NCBI RefSeq assembly: GCF_006937785.1
Contig: NZ_SJEE01000008.1
Location: forward strand, 94,700 to 158,699
Origin: Pseudanabaena sp. UWO311
GTDB lineage: Bacteria; Cyanobacteriota; Cyanobacteriia; Pseudanabaenales; Pseudanabaenaceae
DNA length: 64,000 nt
Direction of reading: 5' to 3'
The notes beneath the pieces are model-generated. The model had not been told where the DNA came from. It saw nothing but the letters and a program-made list of their open reading frames with translations, and searched no databases. This document shows positions 35,741 through 44,558 of the stretch, piece after piece (position 1 is the first letter of the stretch; each line of letters starts with the position of its first letter). The translations under genes were made by a program, and so were the position numbers.

Positions 35741-35773
35741 CAAAAGATGGGGCACATCGCGCCCCATCTTTTG
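35741..35773 (+). terminator. Terminator after the subtilase gene
   Basis: Perfect 13-bp stem (CAAAAGATGGGGC) with a 7-nt loop, followed by a T-rich stretch. Confidence 0.75.
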
Positions 35774-35803
35774 ATTCTTTTTGAAAATGGCTATAGCAAG
35801 TAT

Positions 35804-36031
35804 ATGAATATTCAAATTGTCGGAACTGTAGAATATATCGATATTGGTACAGGGACTTGGGCGATCGTGACCGATACTGATGAGCAATATGAGATTTGGC
35901 AACCTGCGCCAGAAGCGATTTTACAAGAGGGATTGAAAGTTAAGGTTCAGGCAAAAGTCCGAGATGATGTTTTCACAATGGCAGCGATCGGTGATGTCTT
36001 AGAAATTGAAGATTTCCAAAGATTAGGATAG
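35804..36031 (+). CDS. Small beta-rich hypothetical protein
   Basis: 75 residues from the ATG at 35804 (the frame is open further upstream through the terminator). The sequence alternates short beta strands (IQIVGTVEYIDIG, TWAIVTD, LKVKVQAKV, AAIGDVLEIEDF), which suggests an OB-like barrel. I do not recognise the family. It is followed 54 nt later by a secreted protein gene. Confidence 0.6.
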   Translation: MNIQIVGTVEYIDIGTGTWAIVTDTDEQYEIWQPAPEAILQEGLKVKVQAKVRDDVFTMAAIGDVLEIEDFQRLG

Positions 36032-36085
36032 ACAGTGCATAGAATCATTTATTCTGTTTTTGCCATTAGTTTACGCGAGGCTAAA

Positions 36086-36598
36086 ATGTTAAATAGCAAC
36101 AAGTATCAGAATCAACCGCATAAGTTGAATTTCGCAATCTTGGGCGCGATCGCTTCCTTTGCCATGACGCTCTCTGCTGTTGGTATTTGGGAGACTTTAC
36201 AACCAGTTCAAGCTTTTGAGAATACAAGTGCTATTACAAAGCAGAAGCAGGCTGAAGTAAAGGTTGTTAAAATTGCTGGAACCTATAAAACCGTCTTTAC
36301 TCCTGATTTTTTAGCCAAAGCAAAAAAACAAGGCTTAGCGTCGATCTCAGGACAATGGACGATCAAACCCAATGGAGCTTTTGACGCTGTGGTCTATGCC
36401 ACTTCCACTGACGGCAAAACCCAAACCATTAGGACAACAGGAAAAGTTTCGATCAAGAATGGCAAAGTCTTGTCTCAGGTAGAAACTTTAAATGGGAAAA
36501 AACCTGCTCAAATTCCTCCCACTCAATCCTATACACTTTTAGCAGATGGAAAAACCCTACAGGCTGACAATCAACCTGTAAAACTGGTAAAGCAATAA
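36086..36598 (+). CDS. Exported hypothetical protein
   Basis: 170 residues from the ATG at 36086. A basic N-region and hydrophobic stretch (about 14-36) followed by PVQAFEN give a good signal peptide. The mature part is beta-rich and Lys-rich (FTPDFLAKAKKQGLASISGQW) without Cys. No family is recognised. It ends at a bidirectional terminator facing mtnA. Confidence 0.6.
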   Translation: MLNSNKYQNQPHKLNFAILGAIASFAMTLSAVGIWETLQPVQAFENTSAITKQKQAEVKVVKIAGTYKTVFTPDFLAKAKKQGLASISGQWTIKPNGAFDAVVYATSTDGKTQTIRTTGKVSIKNGKVLSQVETLNGKKPAQIPPTQSYTLLADGKTLQADNQPVKLVKQ

Positions 36599-36602
36599 CA
36601 GC

Positions 36603-36636
36603 AAAATAAGAGGCGGCAGATGCCGCCTCTTATTTT
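36603..36636. terminator. Bidirectional terminator before mtnA end
   Basis: 16-bp arms AAAATAAGAGGCGGCA and complement with a 2-nt gap between convergent genes. Its AGAGGCGGCA core matches the hairpin at 29592. Confidence 0.8.
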
Positions 36637-37723
36637 ATGGAATCAGATCGAGGAACATTCCTGCGATCGCAGTTTCCGCAGCATCACAAATACCGCGCTC
36701 GGTAATTAAACCAGTAACTAGTCTGGCAGGAGTAATATCAAATCCATAATTTAAAGCTGTAGTTTCCAGAGGAGCAACTCGCACTTTCCCGATATTTCCA
36801 TCATCTTGTAGCCCTTGCATATAGAGCACCTCATCCGCACTACGAGTCTCGATCGCAATTTCTTTGACTCCATCAACAATTTGCATATCAAAAGTGGAAC
36901 TTGGCAATGCTACATAAAAAGGAACATTATTGTCAAAGGCGGCGAGAGCTTTGAGATATGTGCCAATCTTGTTGGCAACATCACCGCTACGGGTGGTGCG
37001 ATCGGTTCCCACAATGCAAAGATCAACTTTGCCATATTGCATTAACAATCCGCCCGTATTGTCAGCAATCAGAGTATGTGGGATTTTCGATTGTCCGAGT
37101 TCCCATGCAGTCAAATTTGCGCCTTGATTGCGTGGACGGGTTTCATCAACCCACACATGAATATTTAGCCCGCGATCGCTAGCTTCATAAATTGGCGCTA
37201 AGGCACTGCCGCGATCGACGATCGCTAACCATCCTGCATTGCAATGGGTCAGAATATTTACAGGTTCGCCTTTGGGTTTAGTTTTGGCGATCGCCTCAAT
37301 GAGTTCGCAGCCAAATTTGCCAATATTGCGTGTGCCAATTACATCTTCATCGGCAATAGCGATCGCTTCTTTAAGGGCAATTTCTACTAAATCTTGGTTT
37401 GCGGGTGCTTTTTCTAATACCGCAATCATGCGATCGACTGCCCACATCAGATTTACTGCGGTCGGACGAGCGCGGCGGATTACAGCTGAGAGATCTTTGA
37501 TTTTTTGTAAATCGCCTTTACTTTCTCTAGCGGCTAAATACACACCAAAAGCGGCGACATTACCAATTACGCCTGCACCGCGTACGGTCATGTCCTGAAT
37601 CGCAAGGGTTGCATCGGCACTAGTTTTCAGGGTCTTAGTTACTGAACGAAAGGGAAGTTGGGTCTGGTCAATCACCACCAGATCCCCAGCTTCTAACCAA
37701 AATGCTTTATAGGTAGAATTCAT
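36635..37723 (-). CDS. mtnA: S-methyl-5-thioribose-1-phosphate isomerase
   Basis: 362 residues from the ATG at 37723, which has GAGGAG 7 nt upstream. The eIF2B-like fold shows the catalytic Cys in LTHCNAG and Asp in VGTDRTTRSGDVANKIGT, and RGAGVIG for the phosphate site. It converts methylthioribose-1-phosphate to methylthioribulose-1-phosphate in methionine salvage. No other salvage genes lie close. Confidence 0.95.
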   Translation of the reverse strand: MNSTYKAFWLEAGDLVVIDQTQLPFRSVTKTLKTSADATLAIQDMTVRGAGVIGNVAAFGVYLAARESKGDLQKIKDLSAVIRRARPTAVNLMWAVDRMIAVLEKAPANQDLVEIALKEAIAIADEDVIGTRNIGKFGCELIEAIAKTKPKGEPVNILTHCNAGWLAIVDRGSALAPIYEASDRGLNIHVWVDETRPRNQGANLTAWELGQSKIPHTLIADNTGGLLMQYGKVDLCIVGTDRTTRSGDVANKIGTYLKALAAFDNNVPFYVALPSSTFDMQIVDGVKEIAIETRSADEVLYMQGLQDDGNIGKVRVAPLETTALNYGFDITPARLVTGLITERGICDAAETAIAGMFLDLIP

Positions 37724-38021
37724 ATTTTCTCCTCGGCTATCCTCGGACAATAGCGCTATCTTTTCTCAATCATGCTCTAAGTCTATCCTCAGAGCAAATT
37801 TATTCTGTGACAAAAAGTGATAATGCCATTTTGAAAATTGGTATTATAGCTATAGCCATTGTATTTAAGACATAAAACCCAAAATAGAAGAGTTGCGGCG
37901 CATCGCGCCGCAACTCTTCTATTTTGGGTTTTGTCCTAACGCCTTTGGCTACAGCTATAAATGATTTTAGAGAGTGTGCCCCAGCGGGGCACACTCTCTA
38001 AAATCATTTGGGATTGCTATA
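37724..38021. repeat. Gene-free region with two long hairpins and a repeat remnant
   Basis: This 298-nt gap has no gene. At 37812-37846 it holds a partial copy of the dispersed repeat also seen at 26116-26146 (AAAAGTG ... AATTGGTAT). At 37874-37932 there is a perfect 27-bp hairpin with AAACCCAAAA border and CATCG loop, enclosed in a longer imperfect palindrome (about 37842-37960). At 37959-38009 there is another perfect 24-bp hairpin with an AGC loop, which can act as terminator for the minus-strand gene that ends at 38022. Confidence 0.8.
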
Positions 38022-38387
38022 TTAAATTACCTGAAACCTAGGATTATTTTTTAGAGAAGTCGCATCAAAACATATCGCCCAATTCAGAAATTGCTCACTA
38101 ATAATTTCGCTTTGAGCGTCGAGCAACAAAGCGAAATAATTTCCTTGCTGCTTGACCACAACCGCTGTATATTCCTTGCCGCGAATTACTGCATAGGTAA
38201 AATTTTCTACAGGTAAAGAAGCTGCCAACAGTGACTTTAGTCCTAAAGCTTGGAAAATTGGTTGTACCCAAATAATGCTCTTACTACCATCTACAAGCGT
38301 GTAATATTCCTTTGGAAGCCCGCTTAAGTCAAAAGTTGCGGCTCCTAGCGTATTAGCTTCAAATTTAGTTTCTTCTAGGGCTGTCAT
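38022..38387 (-). CDS. Hypothetical protein beside the cyclase
   Basis: 121 residues from the ATG at 38387. The composition and strand pattern (EYYTLVDGSKSIIWVQPIFQALGL, FTYAVIRGKEYTAVVVKQQGNYFALLLD) recall CheW-like or roadblock-like beta folds, but I cannot assign it. It lies 72 nt downstream of a class III cyclase gene on the same strand. Hairpins sharing the border AAATGATTTT lie on both sides of the gene. Confidence 0.55.
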   Translation of the reverse strand: MTALEETKFEANTLGAATFDLSGLPKEYYTLVDGSKSIIWVQPIFQALGLKSLLAASLPVENFTYAVIRGKEYTAVVVKQQGNYFALLLDAQSEIISEQFLNWAICFDATSLKNNPRFQVI

Positions 38388-38412
38388 AGTTCTTAAGGCG
38401 CGTGATTCGTAT

Positions 38413-38466
38413 GAAATGATTTTGTGTGGTGTGGCAAGGCTTTGCCGCACCACACAAAATCATTTC
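38413..38466. repeat. Hairpin overlapping the cyclase stop codon
   Basis: 54-nt hairpin with arms of about 24 nt (one G-T pair) and border GAAATGATTTT. The right arm includes the last codons of the cyclase gene. Confidence 0.82.
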
Positions 38467-39872
38467 TCTTTCTTATTAATTAAAAAGTATGTTTGCATTT
38501 CTCCCTTCCCTTTGATCATAATTTTGCCACGATCAGTAAAGTTATATTTGTTTTTTAAAATTGCGTAGGTCGAGTCAGAGACTTGTATATGGTCAGGCAT
38601 TCCATGCGACTCCATCCTGCTCGCGACATTAACAGCATCGCCCCACAGATCATAAATAAACTTCTTGATGCCGATTACACCAGCCACGACTGGCCCCGTA
38701 TTTATGCCAACGCGAATTTTGAAAGGCTCTCCAAGATCACTTGCAAATTTACCAATTACATTTTGCATATCCAAAGCCATATCCGCGATCGCTTCTGCAT
38801 GATCGGGACGATACATGGGTAGTCCTCCCACCACCATATAGGCATCACCAATGGTTTTGATTTTTTCGAGACCATATTTTTCCGCTAAACCATCAAACTC
38901 AGAAAAAATTTCATTCAGCAAGCATACCAATTTAACTGGCGGAACCTTAGCCGATAGCTCCGTAAAACTCACAATATCTGCAAATAAAACTGTAGCTTCG
39001 CTAAAGCCATCGGCAATAATCTTTTCTCCCAGCTTTAGGCGATCGGCGATCGCATAGGGCAGAATATTTAACAGCAGATTTTCAGAAGTATCCTTTTCCT
39101 GTTGAATCAGGGCTTCAGCACGTTTGCGTTCTGATATTTCTTTGATAATCCGTACATACATTTGATTAAAAGCTGCCATGACATCGCCCACTTCATCAGT
39201 CCGCAATGTCGCCATTGAATGAAATTGCAAATTCATTTGATCTTGACTGATCGAGTCGGCAACTAGTTCTAGATCCTCCCGCAATTTCAAGATGGGTAGA
39301 ATGACGATCACCCCTAAGATCGCCAAGGTACTTGCCGTTACAAATAGAGAAATAATGGCAACTAAACCAATAATCCGCCATACATAATTAACTAGTTCAT
39401 GCTGAATAAACTCGACATTGTGACGAACTATAAATACGTAGTCACTGCCAAGTTGCTTCCCATTCCATGCAACATCGTATCGATTGCCACTGCGAAGCCT
39501 TGCGATCGGCTGATCGCGGACATCCGCAGCAGTAAGATTTGGGACTTCACCCATTTGATAAAGGCGTTGACCTTTAGTATTTTCTACAGCCCACCCTGAG
39601 ACATTTGTTTCTCGCTTGATCGATTTTGCTAAATCTGCGAATTCAGCTTCTGTTTGCTCTGTTTTCATTGATTTAGTGGTGTGCAAAAAAAATCTCGCTT
39701 GTATAGCCGAGACATTTTCCACCTGATCGATCAATTCTTGTTCGCGCCGAAAATAAGACGGAACCAGAAGAATCGCCTCGATAACAACAATGCTGACAAA
39801 GATCCAAAAGGCAATTCGTCGCGATAGTTTTGCTTTTGCTAAGCTCAGCAGCGCTTGCGATCGCTCTTCCAT
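38460..39872 (-). CDS. Membrane class III adenylate/guanylate cyclase
   Basis: 470 residues. TM1 at about 19-40, an extracytoplasmic sensor to about 165, TM2 at about 166-192, a HAMP domain (about 193-250), a helical linker and a cyclase domain (about 275-455). Metal-binding Asp residues are in VLFADIVSFT and TIGDAYM; the substrate-determining Lys (EKIKTIGD) and Asp (YDLWGDAVN) fit ATP, so cAMP is the expected product. WGDAVNVASRMES carries the transition-state Asn and Arg. The small gene downstream may be a partner. Confidence 0.9.
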   Translation of the reverse strand: MEERSQALLSLAKAKLSRRIAFWIFVSIVVIEAILLVPSYFRREQELIDQVENVSAIQARFFLHTTKSMKTEQTEAEFADLAKSIKRETNVSGWAVENTKGQRLYQMGEVPNLTAADVRDQPIARLRSGNRYDVAWNGKQLGSDYVFIVRHNVEFIQHELVNYVWRIIGLVAIISLFVTASTLAILGVIVILPILKLREDLELVADSISQDQMNLQFHSMATLRTDEVGDVMAAFNQMYVRIIKEISERKRAEALIQQEKDTSENLLLNILPYAIADRLKLGEKIIADGFSEATVLFADIVSFTELSAKVPPVKLVCLLNEIFSEFDGLAEKYGLEKIKTIGDAYMVVGGLPMYRPDHAEAIADMALDMQNVIGKFASDLGEPFKIRVGINTGPVVAGVIGIKKFIYDLWGDAVNVASRMESHGMPDHIQVSDSTYAILKNKYNFTDRGKIMIKGKGEMQTYFLINKKEK

Positions 39873-39942
39873 GAGTGCTCCATGCTACTGACTTTATTCA
39901 ATCCTAGCAATGTCATCATAACAACCGTCATAGTGCTTAAGA

Positions 39943-39975
39943 AAACAAAAGGGACGCAAAGCGTCCCTTTTGTTT
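39943..39975 (-). terminator. Terminator after der
   Basis: Perfect 15-bp stem with GACGC core and AAA loop ending at the der stop codon. A-rich and T-rich arms suit minus-strand termination. Confidence 0.8.
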
Positions 39976-41332
39976 ATCTTAATGCTGAGTTTTTCGATTT
40001 TTCGACTTCGCGATCTTTTTTGCCGCGCCAGATAAATCGTAACGGTGTCCCATCAAAGCCGAGAGTTTTGCGGAACTGGTTTTCGATGTAACGCTTGTAG
40101 TTATCGTTGAAACGATGGGGATCGTTGACGAATAAAATTATCGTTGGTGGACTATCAGAAATTTGGGTACAGTAATATACTTTGCCCTGCTTACCGCCGC
40201 GACTGGTGGGTGGCGCGTGCCATGTAACTGCTTCATTGAGAGCTTCATTTAAAATTGCCGTAGGGACGCGGCGCTTATGTTGTTCATATGCTATGTCTAC
40301 ACGCTCCAGAATTTGCTCGACTCGCTGCCCAGTCACCGCACTGACAAAAATAATCGGTGCATATTCCACAAACATCAGGCGGCTCTTCACATCGGCGGTG
40401 TAGTCGTAAATGGTGTAGGAATCCTTTTCGATCGCATCCCATTTATTGACCACAATTACGCAAGCTTTGCCTTCGTCATTAATCCGACCTGCTAGCTTTT
40501 GATCTTGATCGGTAACGCCATCGAGGGCATCGATGATCAGCAGAACTACATCAGAACGCCCGATCGCTTTAAATGCTCGGTTGATGCTAAAAAATTCAAT
40601 GCCGTAATCAATATTCTTTTTACGGCGCACACCCGCTGTATCAATTAAGCGGTATTTTTTACCATCACGCTCGACCGACATATCGATCGCATCACGAGTA
40701 GTGCCCGATATGGGGCTAACGATACTACGGTTTTCTCCGATGAATGCATTCAGTAAGCTGGATTTACCAACGTTGGGACGACCGATAATCGCTACTTTGA
40801 TTTCGTCGCTTTCTTTAACTACTTCTTCGGGTGCGGGTAGATGTTTAACTAACTCATCTAATAATTCGCCCGTACCGTTACCATGAATTCCCGACATTGG
40901 GATTGGTTCACCTAAGCCTAGGTTCCAAAATTCAGCGGCTAGTGATAGCCCAAATTTAGAGCCTTCGCATTTATTTACAGCCAATAGCACAGGAATATTC
41001 TGCCGCCGTAACCAGCCACCTAGTTGCTCGTCAGCATCGGTAATCCCTGCCATTCCATCAACAACAAAAATCACAGCAGCAGATTCACGAATGGCAATCT
41101 CCGCCTGTTCGCGAATCATTGGTAAAAATTCAGTCTCGTCGTCAAATACTAATCCACCTGTATCAACGACTTGAAATTCATGTGCGCCCCAAAAACATTC
41201 GCGATAAACGCGATCGCGGGTTACACCAGGTTGATCGAAGACGATCGCATATTGCTCTCCCGACAGACGGTTTACGAGCGTAGATTTGCCCACATTGGGG
41301 CGACCGACAACGGCAACAATCGGTAGCGGCAT
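39974..41332 (-). CDS. der: Ribosome biogenesis GTPase Der (EngA)
   Basis: 452 residues from the ATG at 41332 ([17 protein letters not shown]), the usual start in this family; a GTG at 41362 would add 10 residues. Two tandem G domains have [12 protein letters not shown] and [16 protein letters not shown] and DTAG, NKCE and NKWD, and a KH-like C-terminal domain. Der is an essential factor for 50S subunit assembly. The gene stands alone between hairpins. Confidence 0.96.
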   Translation of the reverse strand: MPLPIVAVVGRPNVGKSTLVNRLSGEQYAIVFDQPGVTRDRVYRECFWGAHEFQVVDTGGLVFDDETEFLPMIREQAEIAIRESAAVIFVVDGMAGITDADEQLGGWLRRQNIPVLLAVNKCEGSKFGLSLAAEFWNLGLGEPIPMSGIHGNGTGELLDELVKHLPAPEEVVKESDEIKVAIIGRPNVGKSSLLNAFIGENRSIVSPISGTTRDAIDMSVERDGKKYRLIDTAGVRRKKNIDYGIEFFSINRAFKAIGRSDVVLLIIDALDGVTDQDQKLAGRINDEGKACVIVVNKWDAIEKDSYTIYDYTADVKSRLMFVEYAPIIFVSAVTGQRVEQILERVDIAYEQHKRRVPTAILNEALNEAVTWHAPPTSRGGKQGKVYYCTQISDSPPTIILFVNDPHRFNDNYKRYIENQFRKTLGFDGTPLRFIWRGKKDREVEKSKNSALR

Positions 41333-41396
41333 GGCTTTACAGTTTTGGAATTCCGAACTCACTATAGTAACTTTAAATTAGTACAGTCGTCAATAC

Positions 41397-41449
41397 AAAA
41401 ACAAAAAGAGAGTTGCGGCGCGAAGCGCCGCAACTCTCTTTTTGTTTTT
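41397..41449. repeat. Intergenic perfect hairpin, 25-bp stem
   Basis: GAA loop, core GAGTTGCGGCGC shared with the hairpin at 37874. It lies between the divergent der and DUF2459 genes, so it does not end either gene. Confidence 0.88.
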
Positions 41450-41539
41450 TTGTCAGTCACAAAAAAAGTCGGAGATCTCAATCTCTGCGGTGGTATTGTA
41501 CGAGAATTAATCAAGAGATAATCACACCAATCTATAAGC

Positions 41540-42217
41540 GTGACACGTAAGCAGAAGATCGCTACTTTTCTAGGAATATTGCTAGGGATTTTTATCGCGA
41601 TCGCCAGTTACTTTTTCTATTGTCCTAGCCCAACGGCGGGACTATTTCCTGCGGCGACAAATGTTAAAACTCGCACGATTTATTTTGTGCATCATGATTG
41701 GCATTCGGGATTAGCATGGGCACAACAAAAGCCAGAAAACTTTGGAGCTGAAGAATGGAAAGATGCTCCCTACGTGGAAGTAGGTTGGGGCGATCGTCAG
41801 TTTTATTTCGCGGGTGATCAGTCTATTCCCTCAATGCTAAGGGCGGTATTTATTCCATCGGATAGCGTCATGCATGTGGTAAGTTTTGCGGAATCTCCTA
41901 CGCAGTATTTTAAATTTCCTGTATTGCCGATAGAGCTATCAGAAGCGGGCTTTCAAAATTTATTAGCCTATGTCAAACAGACTTTTGCGGTTAATGAGAA
42001 AGGCGATCGCAAAGCGACAATTGGAAAAGGTCAATATGGGGTTAGTAGTTTCTATGCCGCTGTGCCAAGATATTTTTCTTTGTTTAACTGCAATACATGG
42101 GCGGCTGAGGCTTTACGCAATGCGGGTTTATCCGTTTGTCCTAATCGCGCATTATTAGCTAAAAATCTTGCCGAACAGATTAAATATTTGCAGAATTCAG
42201 GTAAGGGCAATTCATGA
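41540..42217 (+). CDS. DUF2459 family membrane-anchored protein
   Basis: 225 residues from a GTG start. An N-terminal membrane helix (about 7-27) precedes a domain with VHHDWHSGLA, GWGDRQFY and FNCNTWAAEALRNAG, the signature of DUF2459 (TIGR02117). The Cys-Asn-Thr-Trp segment near the C-terminus with upstream His recalls NlpC/CHAP-type Cys hydrolases, but no activity is established. The stop codon lies at the centre of a perfect 42-bp palindrome. Confidence 0.85.
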   Translation: MTRKQKIATFLGILLGIFIAIASYFFYCPSPTAGLFPAATNVKTRTIYFVHHDWHSGLAWAQQKPENFGAEEWKDAPYVEVGWGDRQFYFAGDQSIPSMLRAVFIPSDSVMHVVSFAESPTQYFKFPVLPIELSEAGFQNLLAYVKQTFAVNEKGDRKATIGKGQYGVSSFYAAVPRYFSLFNCNTWAAEALRNAGLSVCPNRALLAKNLAEQIKYLQNSGKGNS

Positions 42218-42235
42218 ATTGCCCTTACCTGAATT
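42194..42235. repeat. Perfect 42-bp palindrome without spacer
   Basis: Two 21-nt arms meet with no loop; the TGA stop of the DUF2459 gene starts the right arm. It ends 4 nt before the convergent GT2-TPR stop codon and may terminate both. Confidence 0.8.
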
Positions 42236-42239
42236 GCCA

Positions 42240-43499
42240 TTACCTAAATTCTTGTAGAGCCGATCGCAATATTTCCGCAGTTTCATAATTTTGTTGTTGC
42301 TCATGGAGTTGAATTGCTCTAGTGAAAGAGGCGATCGCTTCGGGGAAATAGCCTACTTTCATGAGCACGACACCTAGATTTTGGTGTGCCTCGGCATAGT
42401 TAGGTTCGAGTGTAATTGCTTGTTGGTAAGCGGCGATCGCATCGGTAAAACGTCCTGAAGTTTTGAGCGCAATTCCATAGTTAAAATATCCTTGAGCGAA
42501 ATTAGGAGCGATTTGAGTCACCTTTTCAAAATAGGCGATCGCTTCTTTTTGGTTGAGTTCTTGATAGATATTTCCTAAATTGAGATAAGCAGAAAGTTTG
42601 ACAAGGTTCGGAACATCTAGGGCAATTACTTGCTCATAGGCGCTTTTGGCTAGTTCCCAATCTCCATTTTGGTGATAGGCAAGCCCTAAATGGTAATGTA
42701 ACTCACCGCGAATTAAACTTTGTTGCTCGGCATCGTCAAGTAAATCTAATCCTTTTTGTAATAGCTCAATTCCCAAATGGCGATCGCGATCTTGAGGACT
42801 ACTAACGTACAAAGCTCCTAATTTGTTGAGCATATAACTATCATTAGGAAATGCTTCCAAATGTTTGTGCATCAATTGTTTGGCAAACTCATACTTATGC
42901 TTAAGTTGGATCTCGCTATCCGTATAACCGTAATGTAGTAAAACTGGAACTTCTATATTTAGCACTTGCCAATCAGGTTCTTGCGCTTGTAAAGCTACCA
43001 CCGATTGATCGATTGATTCATGATATAGCCCTGTAAATTTAATCGCAGGATGATTGCGGAATAGGCGTAGTACTAGGGAATAGGGAGCTTGCTTGGCATC
43101 TATTTCCGATCGCAAAAGATTAACGGCTAGACAGTCATCCCGTTGTATCACCTCTTGCAAAGTAGCGATCTCACTTTGTTCCAGAACCTCATCAGCATCA
43201 ATGACCAAGATCCATTTACCTTTTGCTTGTGCGATCGCATAGTTCCGCGCCTGTGAGAAATCATCACACCACTCAAATTGAAATACTCGCGCCTGATATT
43301 TTTTGGCAATGGCAACCGTGCGATCGCTCGATCCTGTATCGACGACAATGATTTCATCGGCAAGCGATCGCAGACTCTCTAAGCATTGTGGTAAGCGTTG
43401 TTCTTCATTTTTGACAATTAAACAAGCGCTTAAAATGATCGGAGAATGCGATCGGGCAAATCCTTTTTTTAGAGGTTTAACTGTCTTAGTACGGGACAT
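42240..43499 (-). CDS. Family 2 glycosyltransferase with C-terminal TPR repeats
   Basis: 419 residues. The N-terminal GT2 domain has SACLIVKNEEQRLPQCLESL, IIVVDTGSSDRT and the DxD-like VIDADEVLE (about 25-120). From about residue 200 at least five TPR motifs follow (YHLGLAYHQNGDWELAKSAYEQ, AYLNLGNIYQ, GYFNYGIALKTSGRFTDAIAAYQQA, AHQNLGVVLMKVG). This GT2-TPR type is common in cyanobacteria, with roles guessed in glycan or protein glycosylation. No sugar cluster lies nearby. Confidence 0.9.
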   Translation of the reverse strand: MSRTKTVKPLKKGFARSHSPIILSACLIVKNEEQRLPQCLESLRSLADEIIVVDTGSSDRTVAIAKKYQARVFQFEWCDDFSQARNYAIAQAKGKWILVIDADEVLEQSEIATLQEVIQRDDCLAVNLLRSEIDAKQAPYSLVLRLFRNHPAIKFTGLYHESIDQSVVALQAQEPDWQVLNIEVPVLLHYGYTDSEIQLKHKYEFAKQLMHKHLEAFPNDSYMLNKLGALYVSSPQDRDRHLGIELLQKGLDLLDDAEQQSLIRGELHYHLGLAYHQNGDWELAKSAYEQVIALDVPNLVKLSAYLNLGNIYQELNQKEAIAYFEKVTQIAPNFAQGYFNYGIALKTSGRFTDAIAAYQQAITLEPNYAEAHQNLGVVLMKVGYFPEAIASFTRAIQLHEQQQNYETAEILRSALQEFR

Positions 43500-43528
43500 T
43501 GAGGATTTTGGTGGTTATTTACTAAGAT

Positions 43529-43653
43529 TAGGAGATTCCCAAGAAAAAACATCTATGCGTAGGAGCAGGTTTTGGAATAAATCTATGGGTAAAGCATTGA
43601 CTTGTTGATAAACCTGCCCCTACATGGATTTTGATTTATGGGAATATCTTAAG
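43529..43653. repeat. MITE-like element with imperfect 40-nt inverted arms
   Basis: The left arm (ATTCCCAAG ... GTAGGAGCAGGTTT) and right arm (AAACCTGCCCCTAC ... TGGGAATATCT) pair over about 40 nt with mismatches, around an AT-rich centre. No ORF. It fills the gap between the GT2-TPR start and the thyX end. Confidence 0.55.
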
Positions 43654-43681
43654 GAGATTTTCAGCAAAGAAATTCCCCTCT

Positions 43682-44500
43682 TTAATTCCCCTTATTCCGT
43701 TCTAGATCAAATCGATAGGCTTGGAATCCAGTGAAGTTAGCACGTTTCTCAGAATTAGAAAGAGCGCTTGCGACATGCTCAAAGGGTGATAGGTGAGCAG
43801 GTTTAGAAGTTAATAGGCGATCGTGCAGTTTTACGTCATCGGCGAGACTCCGCACACCATCATGATTGAGATAACTGACTCGCGCACAGCGTCCTACCGC
43901 CACTTTCACCAATTCGTTAATATCGCTAATTTCGTCAATATCTTCTTGTTTAATTAGCGGTAAATGCCATTCCCCTGCGGCTAATTGTTGCGGTTGACTC
44001 GCATCATAGGCGGCTTTCATTTTATTAGCGAGAACTTGGATTTCTGGCTGTGCGTCGGGATGACAGCGTTGTTCAAAAAAGTTTTGAAATTCGGTTCCCG
44101 AACAAATTACGGTAATCGTGGAGAATGGTTCCAAAAGACGATTGACTACTTGTTTATGGATGCCAATTTCTACTAATCGCCGCGCATGACGGATCGCATC
44201 AAGTCTAGCTTCTTGCCATACTGCTGATGCTGCTTGCATCTCGTCTTCAGTAACTTCTGTTTGGGCGGACATTCCCTTTTGATTTTTGCCCCAATGCAAT
44301 GGATAGACTTCTTGACTCTCGACGAGCTTGATCATTTTCTCGACGGGAATGGCGCGACTGCTGCTGCTGTTTTTGCTGAGCATTCGATGGGTCATGAATT
44401 CTGAGTGAATCATGCGGTGGTAGGTCAGCACAAAGGTGGTCAGGCGATCGCCTGTTAAGTTAATGCTGTCAGCGATGATTGCGGCTTGGGGTTGAAACAT
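43682..44500 (-). CDS. thyX: FAD-dependent thymidylate synthase ThyX
   Basis: 272 residues of the longer ThyX branch. The ThyX motif region reads THRMLSKNSSSSRAIP, and LVEIGIHKQVVNRLLEPFS and FQNFFEQRCHPDAQPEI are typical of the dUMP and FAD binding site. It makes dTMP from dUMP using methylenetetrahydrofolate and reduced flavin. It borders the accessory island; the next genes on the same strand look foreign in role. Confidence 0.92.
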   Translation of the reverse strand: MFQPQAAIIADSINLTGDRLTTFVLTYHRMIHSEFMTHRMLSKNSSSSRAIPVEKMIKLVESQEVYPLHWGKNQKGMSAQTEVTEDEMQAASAVWQEARLDAIRHARRLVEIGIHKQVVNRLLEPFSTITVICSGTEFQNFFEQRCHPDAQPEIQVLANKMKAAYDASQPQQLAAGEWHLPLIKQEDIDEISDINELVKVAVGRCARVSYLNHDGVRSLADDVKLHDRLLTSKPAHLSPFEHVASALSNSEKRANFTGFQAYRFDLERNKGN

Positions 44501-44558
44501 GATGCTTAAATTCTTAATTCATATAAGATTGTAGTCTATGGGGTATGGCTGCTAGCGG

